Shown: piece by piece, positions 1 to 7,004 of the stretch
Layout of the letters: the number at the start of each line of letters is the position of its first letter
How positions within the stretch are numbered: position 1 is the first letter of the stretch
From: Oscillospiraceae bacterium
GTDB lineage: Bacteria > Bacillota > Clostridia > Oscillospirales > Ruminococcaceae
Length of the DNA: 38,165 nt
NCBI GenBank assembly: GCA_017435745.1
Contig: JAFSEN010000059.1
Span: 1-38,165, forward strand
Direction of reading: 5' to 3'
Notes under the pieces: model-generated
The model's input: the letters and a program-made list of their open reading frames with translations, nothing else
What the model was told of the DNA's origin: nothing
Database searches by the model: none
Made by a program: the position numbers and the translations under genes

Positions 1-106
1 AAAGGGGACAGCTGTCGCGGGAGCGACGGCAGGGGTGTGCAAACTTTTCTTTTCAGGCACAACCCGGTTTCTTTTGGTTACAAAAGAAATGGGGTTGCTT
101 TTATAT
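1..106. repeat. Intergenic palindromic sequence at the window edge
   Basis: No gene is visible here. Two imperfect hairpins stand out. Positions 11-18 pair with 23-30 (GCTGTCGC with GCGACGGC, one wobble). Positions 61-76 pair with 81-96 around a GTTA loop, with a two-base internal mismatch. The mix of GC-rich stem and stem-loop resembles the short palindromic intergenic repeats common in gut Clostridia, but only one copy is seen here, so repeat status is inference. It may continue beyond the left edge. Confidence 0.35.
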
Positions 107-134
107 AAAAAAACGGAACGGTCAAGACCGTTCC
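107..134 (-). terminator. Intrinsic terminator of the XRE/membrane-protein operon
   Basis: A perfect 9-bp stem, GGAACGGTC (115-123) with GACCGTTCC (126-134) and a 2-nt loop, is followed in minus-strand orientation by a run of seven T (complement of 107-113). It lies 68 nt after the stop codon of the last gene of the operon. Confidence 0.8.
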
Positions 135-201
135 CTACAATTAATCTGCAAAAAAACAGAGGAACTTCGTTGTGAAGCTCCTCCTTTTCGCGGAGATATT
201 T

Positions 202-435
202 TTATTTAGCTTTTATTTTTGCAATCGCTTTTCTTGCAAGATAAATAATTCCGGCAAGAATCGCAATTCTTACGATTATTACAACCGCATTTGTTGCGAG
301 CATCGGGAGCAGATCTTCCGAAGAAATTCCGCTCCAAAGTCCAAGGACATCTTTTTTGATCCACATAATCGCGATAACGATTATGGATAGTATTCCAACC
401 GCGATTCTGCGGGGTTTTCTTTCAACACTTTTCAT
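202..435 (-). CDS. Small two-TM membrane protein, unknown function
   Basis: A 77-residue protein with two clear hydrophobic segments (about residues 11-27 and 43-66) and a basic C-terminal tail (ARKAIAKIKAK), so it should sit in the cytoplasmic membrane. A CGGAG ribosome site lies 8 nt before the ATG. It is the third gene of an operon with an XRE regulator and another small membrane protein, 13 nt after the stop of its neighbour and just before a terminator. I do not recognise a named family. Such regulator plus membrane-protein sets are common in Firmicutes and mostly uncharacterised, so the function is unknown. Confidence 0.75.
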   Translation of the reverse strand: MKSVERKPRRIAVGILSIIVIAIMWIKKDVLGLWSGISSEDLLPMLATNAVVIIVRIAILAGIIYLARKAIAKIKAK

Positions 436-448
436 TATAAAAACTCCG

Positions 449-850
449 TTAATATTTCTTTCTCAGGAACAGGAAGGACAGCCAATAAAGAAGCAGGATT
501 CCGCAAACGGAAAAGGCGCAGTATTGGGAAAGAAGATTATTTCCTGCAACTCTGAAAACAATGGTACCGACGGCGTTTATCAAAACAAAAATATAACCCG
601 CCCAGGCCCATGCTCTTCCGCCTATAAATCTGTTGCGTTCGTCGTTTGCTTCAATTTCAACTTTTTCGCGGTATTCGGGATTTTTTCTGTATTTTACGAA
701 CTGAACGGTTCTTATGATTCCAACTCCGGCAAGAGCTCCGCCCATTCCGCTCCAGAAGCTGTCAACAATTTCAAAAATTCCGCAGATGATAAGCGCAAGA
801 CCGGCAATAATCCAGAAAATATTCAGATAAATCTTTTTTTCGGGTTTCAT
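449..850 (-). CDS. Four-TM membrane protein, DUF2178-like
   Basis: A 133-residue protein with about four membrane segments: residues 8-25, 32-48, 82-98 and 108-128. Between the second and third lies a charged cytoplasmic-type stretch containing an EANDERNR motif. The END/ER signature followed by two membrane helices recalls small DUF2178-type proteins that often sit beside small XRE regulators. That assignment is from memory of the family and not certain. The start ATG has a CGGAGG site, and the gene begins 14 nt after the XRE stop, so the two are almost certainly cotranscribed. The biochemical role is unknown. Confidence 0.75.
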   Translation of the reverse strand: MKPEKKIYLNIFWIIAGLALIICGIFEIVDSFWSGMGGALAGVGIIRTVQFVKYRKNPEYREKVEIEANDERNRFIGGRAWAWAGYIFVLINAVGTIVFRVAGNNLLSQYCAFSVCGILLLYWLSFLFLRKKY

Positions 851-864
851 AAATTTTCCTCCGT

Positions 865-1065
865 TTAAATTTCTTCATCGAAGATGAAAACTTCTTCGAT
901 TGTCATTTCAAAAAATTTTGCGATTTTATAGGCAAGGAAAATTGAAGGATTGTATTTTCCGGTTTCGAGTGAGCTTATTGTCTGGCGTGAAACGCCCATG
1001 ATCTTTGCAAAATCCTCCTGGCGGATTCCTTTTCCCTTGCGTATTTCTTCAATTCTGTTTTTCAA
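865..1065 (-). CDS. Small XRE-family transcriptional regulator (TTG start)
   Basis: A 66-residue DNA-binding protein that is essentially one helix-turn-helix domain: residues 1-14 open the fold, followed by RQEDFAKIMGVSRQTISSLE as the recognition helices and a short acidic tail. Proteins of this size and type usually repress their own operon. A longer reading from a GTG at 1125 is possible, but a TTG at 1065 has AGGAGG 9 nt upstream and gives the family's usual length, so I chose it. The promoter just upstream carries two copies of a near-palindrome (1094-1109 and 1140-1155), a plausible autoregulatory operator. The two membrane proteins downstream are the likely regulated cargo. Confidence 0.88.
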   Translation of the reverse strand: MKNRIEEIRKGKGIRQEDFAKIMGVSRQTISSLETGKYNPSIFLAYKIAKFFEMTIEEVFIFDEEI

Positions 1066-1093
1066 AAACCAATCCCTCCTAAAAGAATTTTTT

Positions 1094-1155
1094 GTCAAGT
1101 TAACTTTACAAAAACAATATATCACAGATTTTTCAATATGTCAAGCATACTTTAC
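1094..1155 (-). promoter_or_regulatory. XRE operon promoter with paired operator-like repeats
   Basis: On the minus strand, TTGACA (1139-1144), a 17-nt spacer and TATATT (1116-1121) form a near-consensus sigma-A promoter. Two 16-nt near-palindromes fitting GTCAAG-N4-CTTTAC on the plus strand lie at 1094-1109 (around the expected transcription start) and 1140-1155 (overlapping the -35 box). This layout is typical for repression by a dimeric helix-turn-helix protein. Binding by the adjacent XRE protein is inference. Confidence 0.7.
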
Positions 1156-1165
1156 AAAATTTTAT

Positions 1166-1192
1166 AAAAAAACGGGCGGATGATATCCGCCC
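1166..1192 (-). terminator. Terminator after the peptidoglycan-binding operon
   Basis: GGGCGGAT (1174-1181) pairs perfectly with ATCCGCCC (1185-1192) around a GAT loop, followed on the minus strand by seven T (complement of 1166-1172). It starts 8 nt after the stop codon of the last gene. Confidence 0.85.
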
Positions 1193-1200
1193 CTATTTGT

Positions 1201-1707
1201 TTAAATTGCGTTGAAAAGCCTTGCAACAGAATTCCAAGTCTTTTTGGTAAGGCTTCCGTCGGTTTTTTCACCACCGCTTTTTTCGTGAATATATTTCACC
1301 GCGTTCTTTGTCGGCCCGTCGTTTTTTCCGTTAAGTTCAACTCCGTTTATTCCGGAATATTTTTCGGCAATGGCGATAAGCATCGCTTGCAAAAACCAAA
1401 TTGCCTTTCCCTCTTCTTCCGGCAAAACGGAATTTTCCTCGTCGCTTACATAAGGAAAAATAGGAAAAGGTTCGGCGTTTTCCATAATATATCTGTTTGC
1501 GTTTTCCATAAGCAAAACCCATGTATCGTAATCAACAATTCCGTTTTGCGTTAAATTATTCAGTTTTTGAAAGGCAAGAACAGCTTTTTCCGTTTCTTCG
1601 CCGAAAATTCCGTCTTCAAAAACAACCGGAATGTCTTCGCCGCTTTTATGCAAAATCCGAAGGGCGCGCTGAATCTGCCTTATGTTGAATTCATGTTCTT
1701 CGTTCAA
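1201..1707 (-). CDS. Peptidoglycan-binding-domain protein (TTG start)
   Basis: A 168-residue protein with a PG_binding_1-type repeat (about residues 9-65; DGIFGEETEKAVLAFQKLNNL followed by GIVDYDTW is the diagnostic pattern) and a diverged second copy in the C-terminal half (NDGPTKNAVKYIHEK ... TKKTWNSV). PG_binding_1 domains bind muropeptides and usually target wall hydrolases, but no catalytic domain is present. No signal peptide or membrane helix is seen. A longer frame opens at 1761, but a TTG at 1707 has AAAGGAG 10 nt upstream and sits 4 nt after the preceding stop, so it is preferred. It is the last gene of a three-gene set with a SpoIID-like protein, ending at a terminator. Confidence 0.82.
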   Translation of the reverse strand: MNEEHEFNIRQIQRALRILHKSGEDIPVVFEDGIFGEETEKAVLAFQKLNNLTQNGIVDYDTWVLLMENANRYIMENAEPFPIFPYVSDEENSVLPEEEGKAIWFLQAMLIAIAEKYSGINGVELNGKNDGPTKNAVKYIHEKSGGEKTDGSLTKKTWNSVARLFNAI

Positions 1708-1711
1708 AAAA

Positions 1712-2860
1712 TCAGCTCCTTTGGTAATTGAATCCGGGATATTGCCCCACGTTCGGAACATTTACGGTATCGTTGAAAAATTTTTGCGGAACGGAACGCA
1801 AAATTCCTATATATGCGTCATAAAGCGCATCCCAGGTTCCGATTCCGACAATTCCGTCCGGATTCAGCCCGAACGTATTTTGAAAATTCAGCACCTGCTG
1901 CCTTGTTTCTTCCCCAAAAACACCGTCTTCCCTAATTTCCGAAAGTTCTTCATAAAACGCCGCAAGAACATTTATATAATATTGCAAAAGACGCACTCTT
2001 TCTCCTCTGTCGCCGAGTTCAAGCGGTTCCACAAACTGTGTAGGAACTTCCGAAAGGCTTACGTTTTCGCCGTAAAGTTCCGAAAGGCGGCGCACCGAAG
2101 TATAAATAAACGAAATTTTATACCATGTTGCCGATCCGACTATTCCGTCGGGGGTAAGATTGAAAACGCGCTGAAAAGTTTTCACCGCGTTTTCCGTCTG
2201 TTCCCCAAAAACTCCGTCCACAGGATTAATACGGGGAATTGCCGGAAAATTTCGGGCAATTCGGTTCAGCCTTTGCTGAAGAAGCCGGACTTCGTAATCT
2301 CTGCTTCCCAATTTCAGCGGTTCGCCCGGATAGGATTCCACATAGGGCAAAATCGGCGCGGTTTTTATGTCAATATCATCGCCGTAATAATACTGCAAAA
2401 TCTCGTACGGAGTCATTCCGCGGTTTGCAAGATCAACTGTTCCCCATTGGGAAAGCCCGTTGCAGGTAACGGTTGTTCCGTTGCAGTATTCCGTAAAATA
2501 TGGGTTCTGGCTGCCCTGTTTTACAACATATCGGTTAAAAATATCGTCAACAATTTCGCTTATGTTTTCAAAAATATTTCGGTTTTTGATAAATTTCTGG
2601 TCATAGCTTGTGGAGGAGGTTATATCGAAGGGATATCCCCTGCTTCTGTACCATTCGGTATAAATTCGGTTTAGCGCAAAAGTTACCTGCGCATAGATAT
2701 TTGCCCTGATTGCATTTTCCGGCCAGGTTGGATAAATTTCGCTTGAGGCAACGTTTTTTATATATTCCGGAAAAGAAACGGTTACGTTTTCCGCCGGGGA
2801 ATCCGGTGCGCCAAGATGCACAGTTATAAATTCCGGAACGGCAACATAGGTTTTAACCAT
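1712..2860 (-). CDS. SpoIID/LytB-like protein with two peptidoglycan-binding domains
   Basis: A 382-residue protein. Residues about 10-165 look like a SpoIID/LytB domain: VSFPEYIKNVASSEIYPTWPE resembles the SpoIID segment carrying the catalytic glutamate (here Glu41), and CNGLSQWGTVDLANRGMTPY with EILQYYYG matches the family's C-terminal signature. SpoIID is a lytic transglycosylase acting in engulfment. Two PG_binding_1 repeats follow (about 180-250 and 277-347, each with DGVFGE). No signal peptide or membrane anchor is visible, unlike classical SpoIID. The ATG at 2860 follows GGAGGTG and overlaps the upstream stop by 8 nt, indicating translational coupling; a frame from 2899 is less likely. 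A spore or cortex role is inference. Confidence 0.82.
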   Translation of the reverse strand: MVKTYVAVPEFITVHLGAPDSPAENVTVSFPEYIKNVASSEIYPTWPENAIRANIYAQVTFALNRIYTEWYRSRGYPFDITSSTSYDQKFIKNRNIFENISEIVDDIFNRYVVKQGSQNPYFTEYCNGTTVTCNGLSQWGTVDLANRGMTPYEILQYYYGDDIDIKTAPILPYVESYPGEPLKLGSRDYEVRLLQQRLNRIARNFPAIPRINPVDGVFGEQTENAVKTFQRVFNLTPDGIVGSATWYKISFIYTSVRRLSELYGENVSLSEVPTQFVEPLELGDRGERVRLLQYYINVLAAFYEELSEIREDGVFGEETRQQVLNFQNTFGLNPDGIVGIGTWDALYDAYIGILRSVPQKFFNDTVNVPNVGQYPGFNYQRS

Positions 2861-3452
2861 TTGTTCCACCTCCGGAAAGCTTTTCAGGCTTTGGAACAAG
2901 GTCGATTTTCAAAATTGAAACCTCGTTTGCAAAAACATCCACCGGGCGGCTTTTCACAGGTTCAAAATTCTTTTCGTCCGCTGTGACGTAAAACGTTGAA
3001 AAAGGTTCTGTGTTCCCGGGTTCAAGGGAAAGTTCCCTGCTGACAGTATTCACCGCCACGGAACGGGTTCTTCCGCTTTGGTTTGTTGTTTCAATTGCAA
3101 CAAGTTCCTGCCTTCCTTTTTCGTCATCCGTATCGAATCTGTCTATCACAACGGTTGCCCCGTAAATCGGCACTGCGCCTCTTCCCGTTGTTACTTCAAC
3201 AATAATATTTCCGATTCCGTCGGGAACAGGGCTTGCGGAGTTTTCTTCCGCGGTTTCCTGCGGAAGAGTTTCCCGGACTGTATCGGAATCGGATTCTTTT
3301 GCCGGAGCCATTGTTTCCATTATCCTTTTTTCAAAACCGGAACTTTTTTGCTGTTCTTCAAAAAGTTTTCTCATCTCCTGCTCATAACGTTCTATCAAAC
3401 TGTTAAAATCCGAATATCTCTCTGTAGAAATAAAAAACACCCTCTTTCTCAT
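2853..3452 (-). CDS. Unknown protein, possible beta-sandwich regulatory domain
   Basis: A 199-residue protein. The N-terminal quarter is charged and probably helical (LIERYEQEMRKLFEEQQ), followed by an acidic Ser/Pro/Glu linker (about 50-80). The C-terminal half (about 81-185) has GNIIVEVTTGRGAVPIYGATVVI with alternating strands, like carboxypeptidase-regulatory or other transthyretin-like beta-sandwich domains; that is a pattern match only. No signal peptide. The ATG at 3452 lacks a clear ribosome site, so the true start may be a little downstream. The stop overlaps the start of the SpoIID-like gene by 8 nt, so the products are likely made together. Confidence 0.7.
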   Translation of the reverse strand: MRKRVFFISTERYSDFNSLIERYEQEMRKLFEEQQKSSGFEKRIMETMAPAKESDSDTVRETLPQETAEENSASPVPDGIGNIIVEVTTGRGAVPIYGATVVIDRFDTDDEKGRQELVAIETTNQSGRTRSVAVNTVSRELSLEPGNTEPFSTFYVTADEKNFEPVKSRPVDVFANEVSILKIDLVPKPEKLSGGGTNG

Positions 3453-3480
3453 GGAATTTTATGAGAGAAAAAGGGGTTAT
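3453..3480 (-). promoter_or_regulatory. Weak candidate sporulation-type promoter
   Basis: The short gap between the ftsZ terminator and the first gene of the peptidoglycan-binding set shows no sigma-A promoter. On the minus strand GTAATAT and CATAAAAT are separated by about 15 nt, loosely like mother-cell sigma-E elements (ATATT ... CATACAAT). The implied start of transcription would fall near the annotated ATG, so either the start codon is further downstream or the match is chance. Confidence 0.25.
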
Positions 3481-3482
3481 AT

Positions 3483-3519
3483 TACAAAAAAAATCCCTTC
3501 CGCAAAGCGGAAGGGATTT
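3483..3519 (-). terminator. Terminator of ftsZ
   Basis: A perfect 13-bp stem, AAATCCCTTCCGC (3491-3503) with GCGGAAGGGATTT (3507-3519) and a 3-nt loop, is followed on the minus strand by a T tract (complement of 3486-3493). It begins 18 nt after the ftsZ stop and marks the end of the division cluster. Confidence 0.92.
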
Positions 3520-3536
3520 TTATAAATAATCTTAAA

Positions 3537-4622
3537 TTATTTTCTGCCGAAAAGGGACATAAGATCGTCATCAAGGAAAGTGTCGCTCGGTGCGGCGGGT
3601 TCATCATCGCCAAAACCGGTCATGAATGCAGGAATTGTGCCGGAAGATTTTTTTACACCGTTATCATCAAAACCTGTTGCAATAACTGTGATTGCCATTT
3701 CGTCATTCATGTTTTCATCAAAAGCAACACCGAAGATAAGGTTTACGTCGTCTGCGCAGGCTTCGCTTACCATAGTGGTCGCTTTATCGATATCATCAAG
3801 GCTTACATCGGGAGAAGCAAGAATATTTACGATTGCTCTGTGTGCGCCTTCGATGGAAGTTTCGAGAAGCGGGCTGGAAATTGCGGCTCTGGTTGCTTTT
3901 TCAGCTTTGTCTTCACCGGAAGCGCGGCCTACGCCCATGTGTGCAACGCCTGCATCTCTCATAATGGTGCAAACGTCTGCAAAGTCGAGGTTGATGAAAC
4001 CTTCGATATTGATAAGGTCGCTGATGCTCTGTACACCATGGCGGAGAACATCGTCAGCCTGTGCAAAAGCATTCATAAGGGTGATTTTGGTTTCGGAAAC
4101 TTCTTTAAGTCTTTCGTTGGGGATTACGATAAGCGCATCAACATGGTCGCGAAGCGCAAGAATTCCGCTTTCGGCCTGTTCCATTCTGTGTTTGCCTTCA
4201 AAAGCAAAGGGTTTTGTTACAACGCCTACAGTAAGTGCGCCGAGCTCGCGGGAAACTTCAGCAACGATAGCTGCGGAACCGGTTCCGGTGCCGCCGCCCA
4301 TACCTGCGGTTACAAAAACCATCTGTGCACCTTTAAGAGCAGCAAGGATTTCGTCGCGGCTTTCTTCGCCTGCTCTCTGGCCGATATCGGGGTTGCCGCC
4401 GGCGCCGCCGCCTTTGCAGGTTTTTTCGCCGATTACGGTTTTTACGGTTGCTTTGGATTTCATAAGCGCCTGTCTGTCGGTGTTGAGAGAAATGAACTCA
4501 ACGCCCTGAACTTCGCTTACTACCATATGGTTAACTGCGTTGCCGCCGCCTCCGCCGACGCCGACAACTTTTATGTTAATAACACGACCGGTTTCATTAT
4601 CCATATCAAAATTCATCTGCAT
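3537..4622 (-). CDS. ftsZ: Cell division protein FtsZ
   Basis: A 361-residue tubulin-like GTPase that polymerises into the cytokinetic ring. The GTP-binding core is intact: GVGGGGGNAVNHM near residues 21-33, the tubulin signature GGGTGTGS at 109-116, and the T7-loop NLDFADV at 211-217 that completes the GTPase site of the next subunit. The tail is short. TIPAFM (329-334) resembles the usual DIPxFL partner-binding peptide but is followed by a further acidic stretch ending LDDDLMSLFGRK, so the binding peptide may be unusual. The ATG has GGAGG 10 nt upstream; an ATG two codons later is an alternative. A terminator precedes it and a candidate promoter lies at 4677-4705, so it can be expressed independently of the other dcw genes. 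Confidence 0.98.
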   Translation of the reverse strand: MQMNFDMDNETGRVINIKVVGVGGGGGNAVNHMVVSEVQGVEFISLNTDRQALMKSKATVKTVIGEKTCKGGGAGGNPDIGQRAGEESRDEILAALKGAQMVFVTAGMGGGTGTGSAAIVAEVSRELGALTVGVVTKPFAFEGKHRMEQAESGILALRDHVDALIVIPNERLKEVSETKITLMNAFAQADDVLRHGVQSISDLINIEGFINLDFADVCTIMRDAGVAHMGVGRASGEDKAEKATRAAISSPLLETSIEGAHRAIVNILASPDVSLDDIDKATTMVSEACADDVNLIFGVAFDENMNDEMAITVIATGFDDNGVKKSSGTIPAFMTGFGDDEPAAPSDTFLDDDLMSLFGRK

Positions 4623-4676
4623 ATCTAATTATCCTCCGTTTTAACTTCCTCAAATGGACAGAATAATCCTAATACA

Positions 4677-4705
4677 ATATTATCAGTTTTCACCGAGTTT
4701 TTCAA
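4677..4705 (-). promoter_or_regulatory. Candidate ftsZ promoter
   Basis: On the minus strand, TTGAAA (4700-4705) and TAATAT (4677-4682) are separated by exactly 17 nt, leaving a leader of about 50 nt before ftsZ. The -35 box matches consensus at five of six positions; the -10 is weaker. A terminator immediately upstream makes a promoter here likely. Confidence 0.6.
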
Positions 4706-4752
4706 GGTTTATATTATTATTTTTTATATTAATTTTTTAAAATCTTTTCGAC

Positions 4753-4783
4753 AAAAAAAGGCGGAAAAATTTTCCGCCTTTTT
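4753..4783 (-). terminator. Terminator between the main dcw operon and ftsZ
   Basis: An AT-flanked inverted repeat with GGCGG/CCGCC core (4755-4768 with 4770-4783, effective loop of a few A/T) is followed on the minus strand by a T run (complement of 4753-4759). It lies just after the stop of the small membrane protein and separates ftsZ from the upstream operon. Confidence 0.82.
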
Positions 4784-4788
4784 CAACA

Positions 4789-4992
4789 TTATTTTTTATC
4801 TTCCATTTTGCCAAGCCATAATTTTATTGAAAAATAAACCACGGCAAAAACCGACGCAAGCAAAACAATTATATAAATTGCAAAAACAAAATCCGGAAGA
4901 TCGATGTCAAATATATTTACGCACGAAGTAAGAATATTGCATATCGACATCACAATAAGACTTATAAAAAAATATCTTTTTTTCTTTTCCAT
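4789..4992 (-). CDS. Small two-TM membrane protein in the dcw cluster
   Basis: A 67-residue protein with two hydrophobic segments (about residues 8-25 and 34-58), a basic N-terminus (MEKKKR) and a charged C-terminus. The ATG has an AAGAAGG site and sits 12 nt after the ftsQ stop, so it is the last gene of the dcw operon before the terminator. I do not recognise a family. A gene between ftsQ and ftsZ is often unrelated to the core set (ftsA, sbp-like genes, DUF881/DUF1290 genes in other Firmicutes), but this one is shorter than those. A role in division is suggested only by position. Confidence 0.78.
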   Translation of the reverse strand: MEKKKRYFFISLIVMSICNILTSCVNIFDIDLPDFVFAIYIIVLLASVFAVVYFSIKLWLGKMEDKK

Positions 4993-5004
4993 TTTTGAAC
5001 CTTC

Positions 5005-5859
5005 TTATTCTTCGTCTTCGTCCGCATATCCCGTTCCGGTAACTCTTCCGAGAGAATCCCAGGGGGAAACGGTCATTTCCTTCGTCATGATTTCGCCCGG
5101 AACCGAAGCATCAACAAGCTGGTAACCGGTTTTCGAAAGTTTTTCGGTAATTACGTTATCCGCAAACTGGAGTTTATATTCAAGTTCAAGTTCATTTCCA
5201 AGCACGACTTTTACGCGGTTTTCATAAATCATCGTAATTTCAAGGGTGTCGCTTAAATCGAGGAAATTATAATTTTCCATTTCAAATGTCTTCATGGAAT
5301 TTATTATTCTTTTCATCAGATCCATGCGCTTTACATCGTCTTCGGTGCTCGTAATGGTGCTGAGTCCGCGGACGGAAAGCATTCTGTCCGGAACTTCCTC
5401 GAGCCCGCGCTCGAGAACTTTTCCGCCGGTGCTCACAAGGGTATAGCCGTCCGCTTCCTCAATTACAGAAAAAGGTTCCGCTTCGGTAATTTTTATTTTT
5501 ACGGCGTTGGGGAAGCTTCTTTTTACCTCAACTTCTTCAATATAGCTGTAAACCGTATAGAGTTTATCCTCCGCATAGGCTGTGTTGACTTCAAAAAGGT
5601 TTTCGCCTTTTTCTATTCCGGAAGTTTCGATAAGTTTTCGCTCTTCGTAAAGCGTGTTGCCCTCGATTATTATACGGTCAACATTGAAAAGCATTGTAAG
5701 GCAAAGATAAACCGCCGCGGCAAAAATAAAAACGGACACAACAATTAAAAACGGCGTTACTCTGCGGCGTTTGTTCGCCTTACGCTGTTTTTTCTTTGCA
5801 TTATCCACAAACCTTTTTTCGGTTTGCTTTTTTTCCGTTTTTTTGATTTTAAACTTCAT
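5005..5859 (-). CDS. ftsQ: Cell division protein FtsQ/DivIB
   Basis: A 284-residue bitopic membrane protein. The first 36 residues are strongly basic and cytoplasmic, one membrane helix follows (about 37-58), then a POTRA domain (about 60-130; VDRIIIEGNTLYEERKLIETSGIEKGENLF is typical) and a beta-rich FtsQ/DivIB region. In Firmicutes it works with FtsL and DivIC in the divisome and stabilises septal wall synthesis. The ORF could begin at 5922, but that would overlap murG by 53 nt. The ATG at 5859 follows the murG stop and is preferred, although its ribosome site is weak, suggesting coupling to murG translation. The C-terminus is acidic (YADEDEE). Confidence 0.9.
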   Translation of the reverse strand: MKFKIKKTEKKQTEKRFVDNAKKKQRKANKRRRVTPFLIVVSVFIFAAAVYLCLTMLFNVDRIIIEGNTLYEERKLIETSGIEKGENLFEVNTAYAEDKLYTVYSYIEEVEVKRSFPNAVKIKITEAEPFSVIEEADGYTLVSTGGKVLERGLEEVPDRMLSVRGLSTITSTEDDVKRMDLMKRIINSMKTFEMENYNFLDLSDTLEITMIYENRVKVVLGNELELEYKLQFADNVITEKLSKTGYQLVDASVPGEIMTKEMTVSPWDSLGRVTGTGYADEDEE

Positions 5860-5869
5860 TTTTCGCCGT

Positions 5870-6994
5870 TTATCTTTCGTAAAGATCCAAAATTTCTTTT
5901 CTGATGCGTTCGTTGGCATCAACTATTGCAAGAGCTTTTGCGTTTTCGGAAAGTTTTTTAAGTTTTTCCGGGTTTTCCAAAAGTTCTTTTACTGTTTTGC
6001 AAAGAAGTTCGCCGGTAAGATCCTTTTCTTCAATTACAACTCCGGCTTCGTGGTTTGCGAGCACCATTGCGTTATGGTACTGGTGATTTTCCGCAACGTT
6101 GGGCGAAGGAATGAGCACCGAGGCTCTTCCTGCGGCTTTAAGCTCCGCAAGGGTTATTGCTCCGCAGCGGGAAATTACAAGATCCGCCGCCGCAAGGCAG
6201 CGAGGCATATCGTTTATGTATTCCCTGATTATAAGGTTGTCGTGCTCGGAAGCATCAATGCCCTTTTCTTTGAGCATGTCATAATAATACGAAGGGCCGT
6301 AATATGAACCGGAACCATGGATATGGACATAGTTTTTTTCTTCAAGATGCCATGCCATAAGTTCGGAAACCGCTTCGTTAAGCCTTTGAGCACCAAGGCT
6401 TCCGCCGAAGGAAAGGATGCAAAGCCTGTCGCCGATTCCGTAATATTCCCTTGCGGCTTTTCTGTCTTCGGTAAAAATTTCCTGGCGCACCGGGTTTCCG
6501 GTAACGACATATTCCTTTCCTTCCGGAAGATGTTTTTTGCTTTCTTCCACATCAAGAAGGATTTTATCAACGTATTTTGCAAGAAGCTTTGTGGTCATTC
6601 CCGGAAAGGCGTTGCTTTCCATCGCAATTGTTTTATAACCCATAAGAGCGGCTTTTCTTACAACGGGGCCGCTTACGTAACCGCCTGTTCCGATAACCAC
6701 GTCGGGTTTAAAGCCTTCGATAATCTCTTTTGCCCGGGAACTGCTTCCCGCAAGATACCAAAGGGCTTTTATATTATTTTTAATGTTGCGCATGCTGAGT
6801 CTGCGCTGGATTCCAAGAACCTTTATAGGCGCAAAATCATATCCGGCGTTGGGAACAATCCTTGCTTCCATTCCGTTCGGATTTCCGGCAAAAAGAATCT
6901 TTGTTTCCGGGTCATGTTCTTTCATATAATTTGCAACAGCAACGGCCGGATTTATATGTCCGGCGGTTCCTCCGCAGGCAAAAAGTATCTTCAT
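5870..6994 (-). CDS. murG: UDP-GlcNAc:lipid I N-acetylglucosaminyltransferase MurG
   Basis: A 374-residue GT-B glycosyltransferase that adds GlcNAc to lipid I to make lipid II on the inner face of the membrane. The N-terminal glycine-rich loop GGTAGHINPA (8-17) and a second one, FGGSLGAQRLNEA, are both present. The C-terminal donor site shows ISRCGAITLAEL and PSPNVAENHQYHNA, matching the usual signature (SRAGAxT, P...DxQxxNA) with Cys in place of Ala. The length is normal. It lies between ftsW (10 nt gap) and ftsQ in the dcw operon. Confidence 0.96.
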   Translation of the reverse strand: MKILFACGGTAGHINPAVAVANYMKEHDPETKILFAGNPNGMEARIVPNAGYDFAPIKVLGIQRRLSMRNIKNNIKALWYLAGSSSRAKEIIEGFKPDVVIGTGGYVSGPVVRKAALMGYKTIAMESNAFPGMTTKLLAKYVDKILLDVEESKKHLPEGKEYVVTGNPVRQEIFTEDRKAAREYYGIGDRLCILSFGGSLGAQRLNEAVSELMAWHLEEKNYVHIHGSGSYYGPSYYYDMLKEKGIDASEHDNLIIREYINDMPRCLAAADLVISRCGAITLAELKAAGRASVLIPSPNVAENHQYHNAMVLANHEAGVVIEEKDLTGELLCKTVKELLENPEKLKKLSENAKALAIVDANERIRKEILDLYER

Positions 6995-7004
6995 AAATTT
7001 ATGC

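Noticed and set aside
356..868. A 170-codon plus-strand frame opposite the small membrane proteins
   Set aside because: It is the antisense shadow of genes with good ribosome sites and operon spacing.
3580..4628. Two long plus-strand frames opposite ftsZ
   Set aside because: Both lie wholly or nearly wholly over the unambiguous ftsZ gene, and their translations match no known protein pattern.
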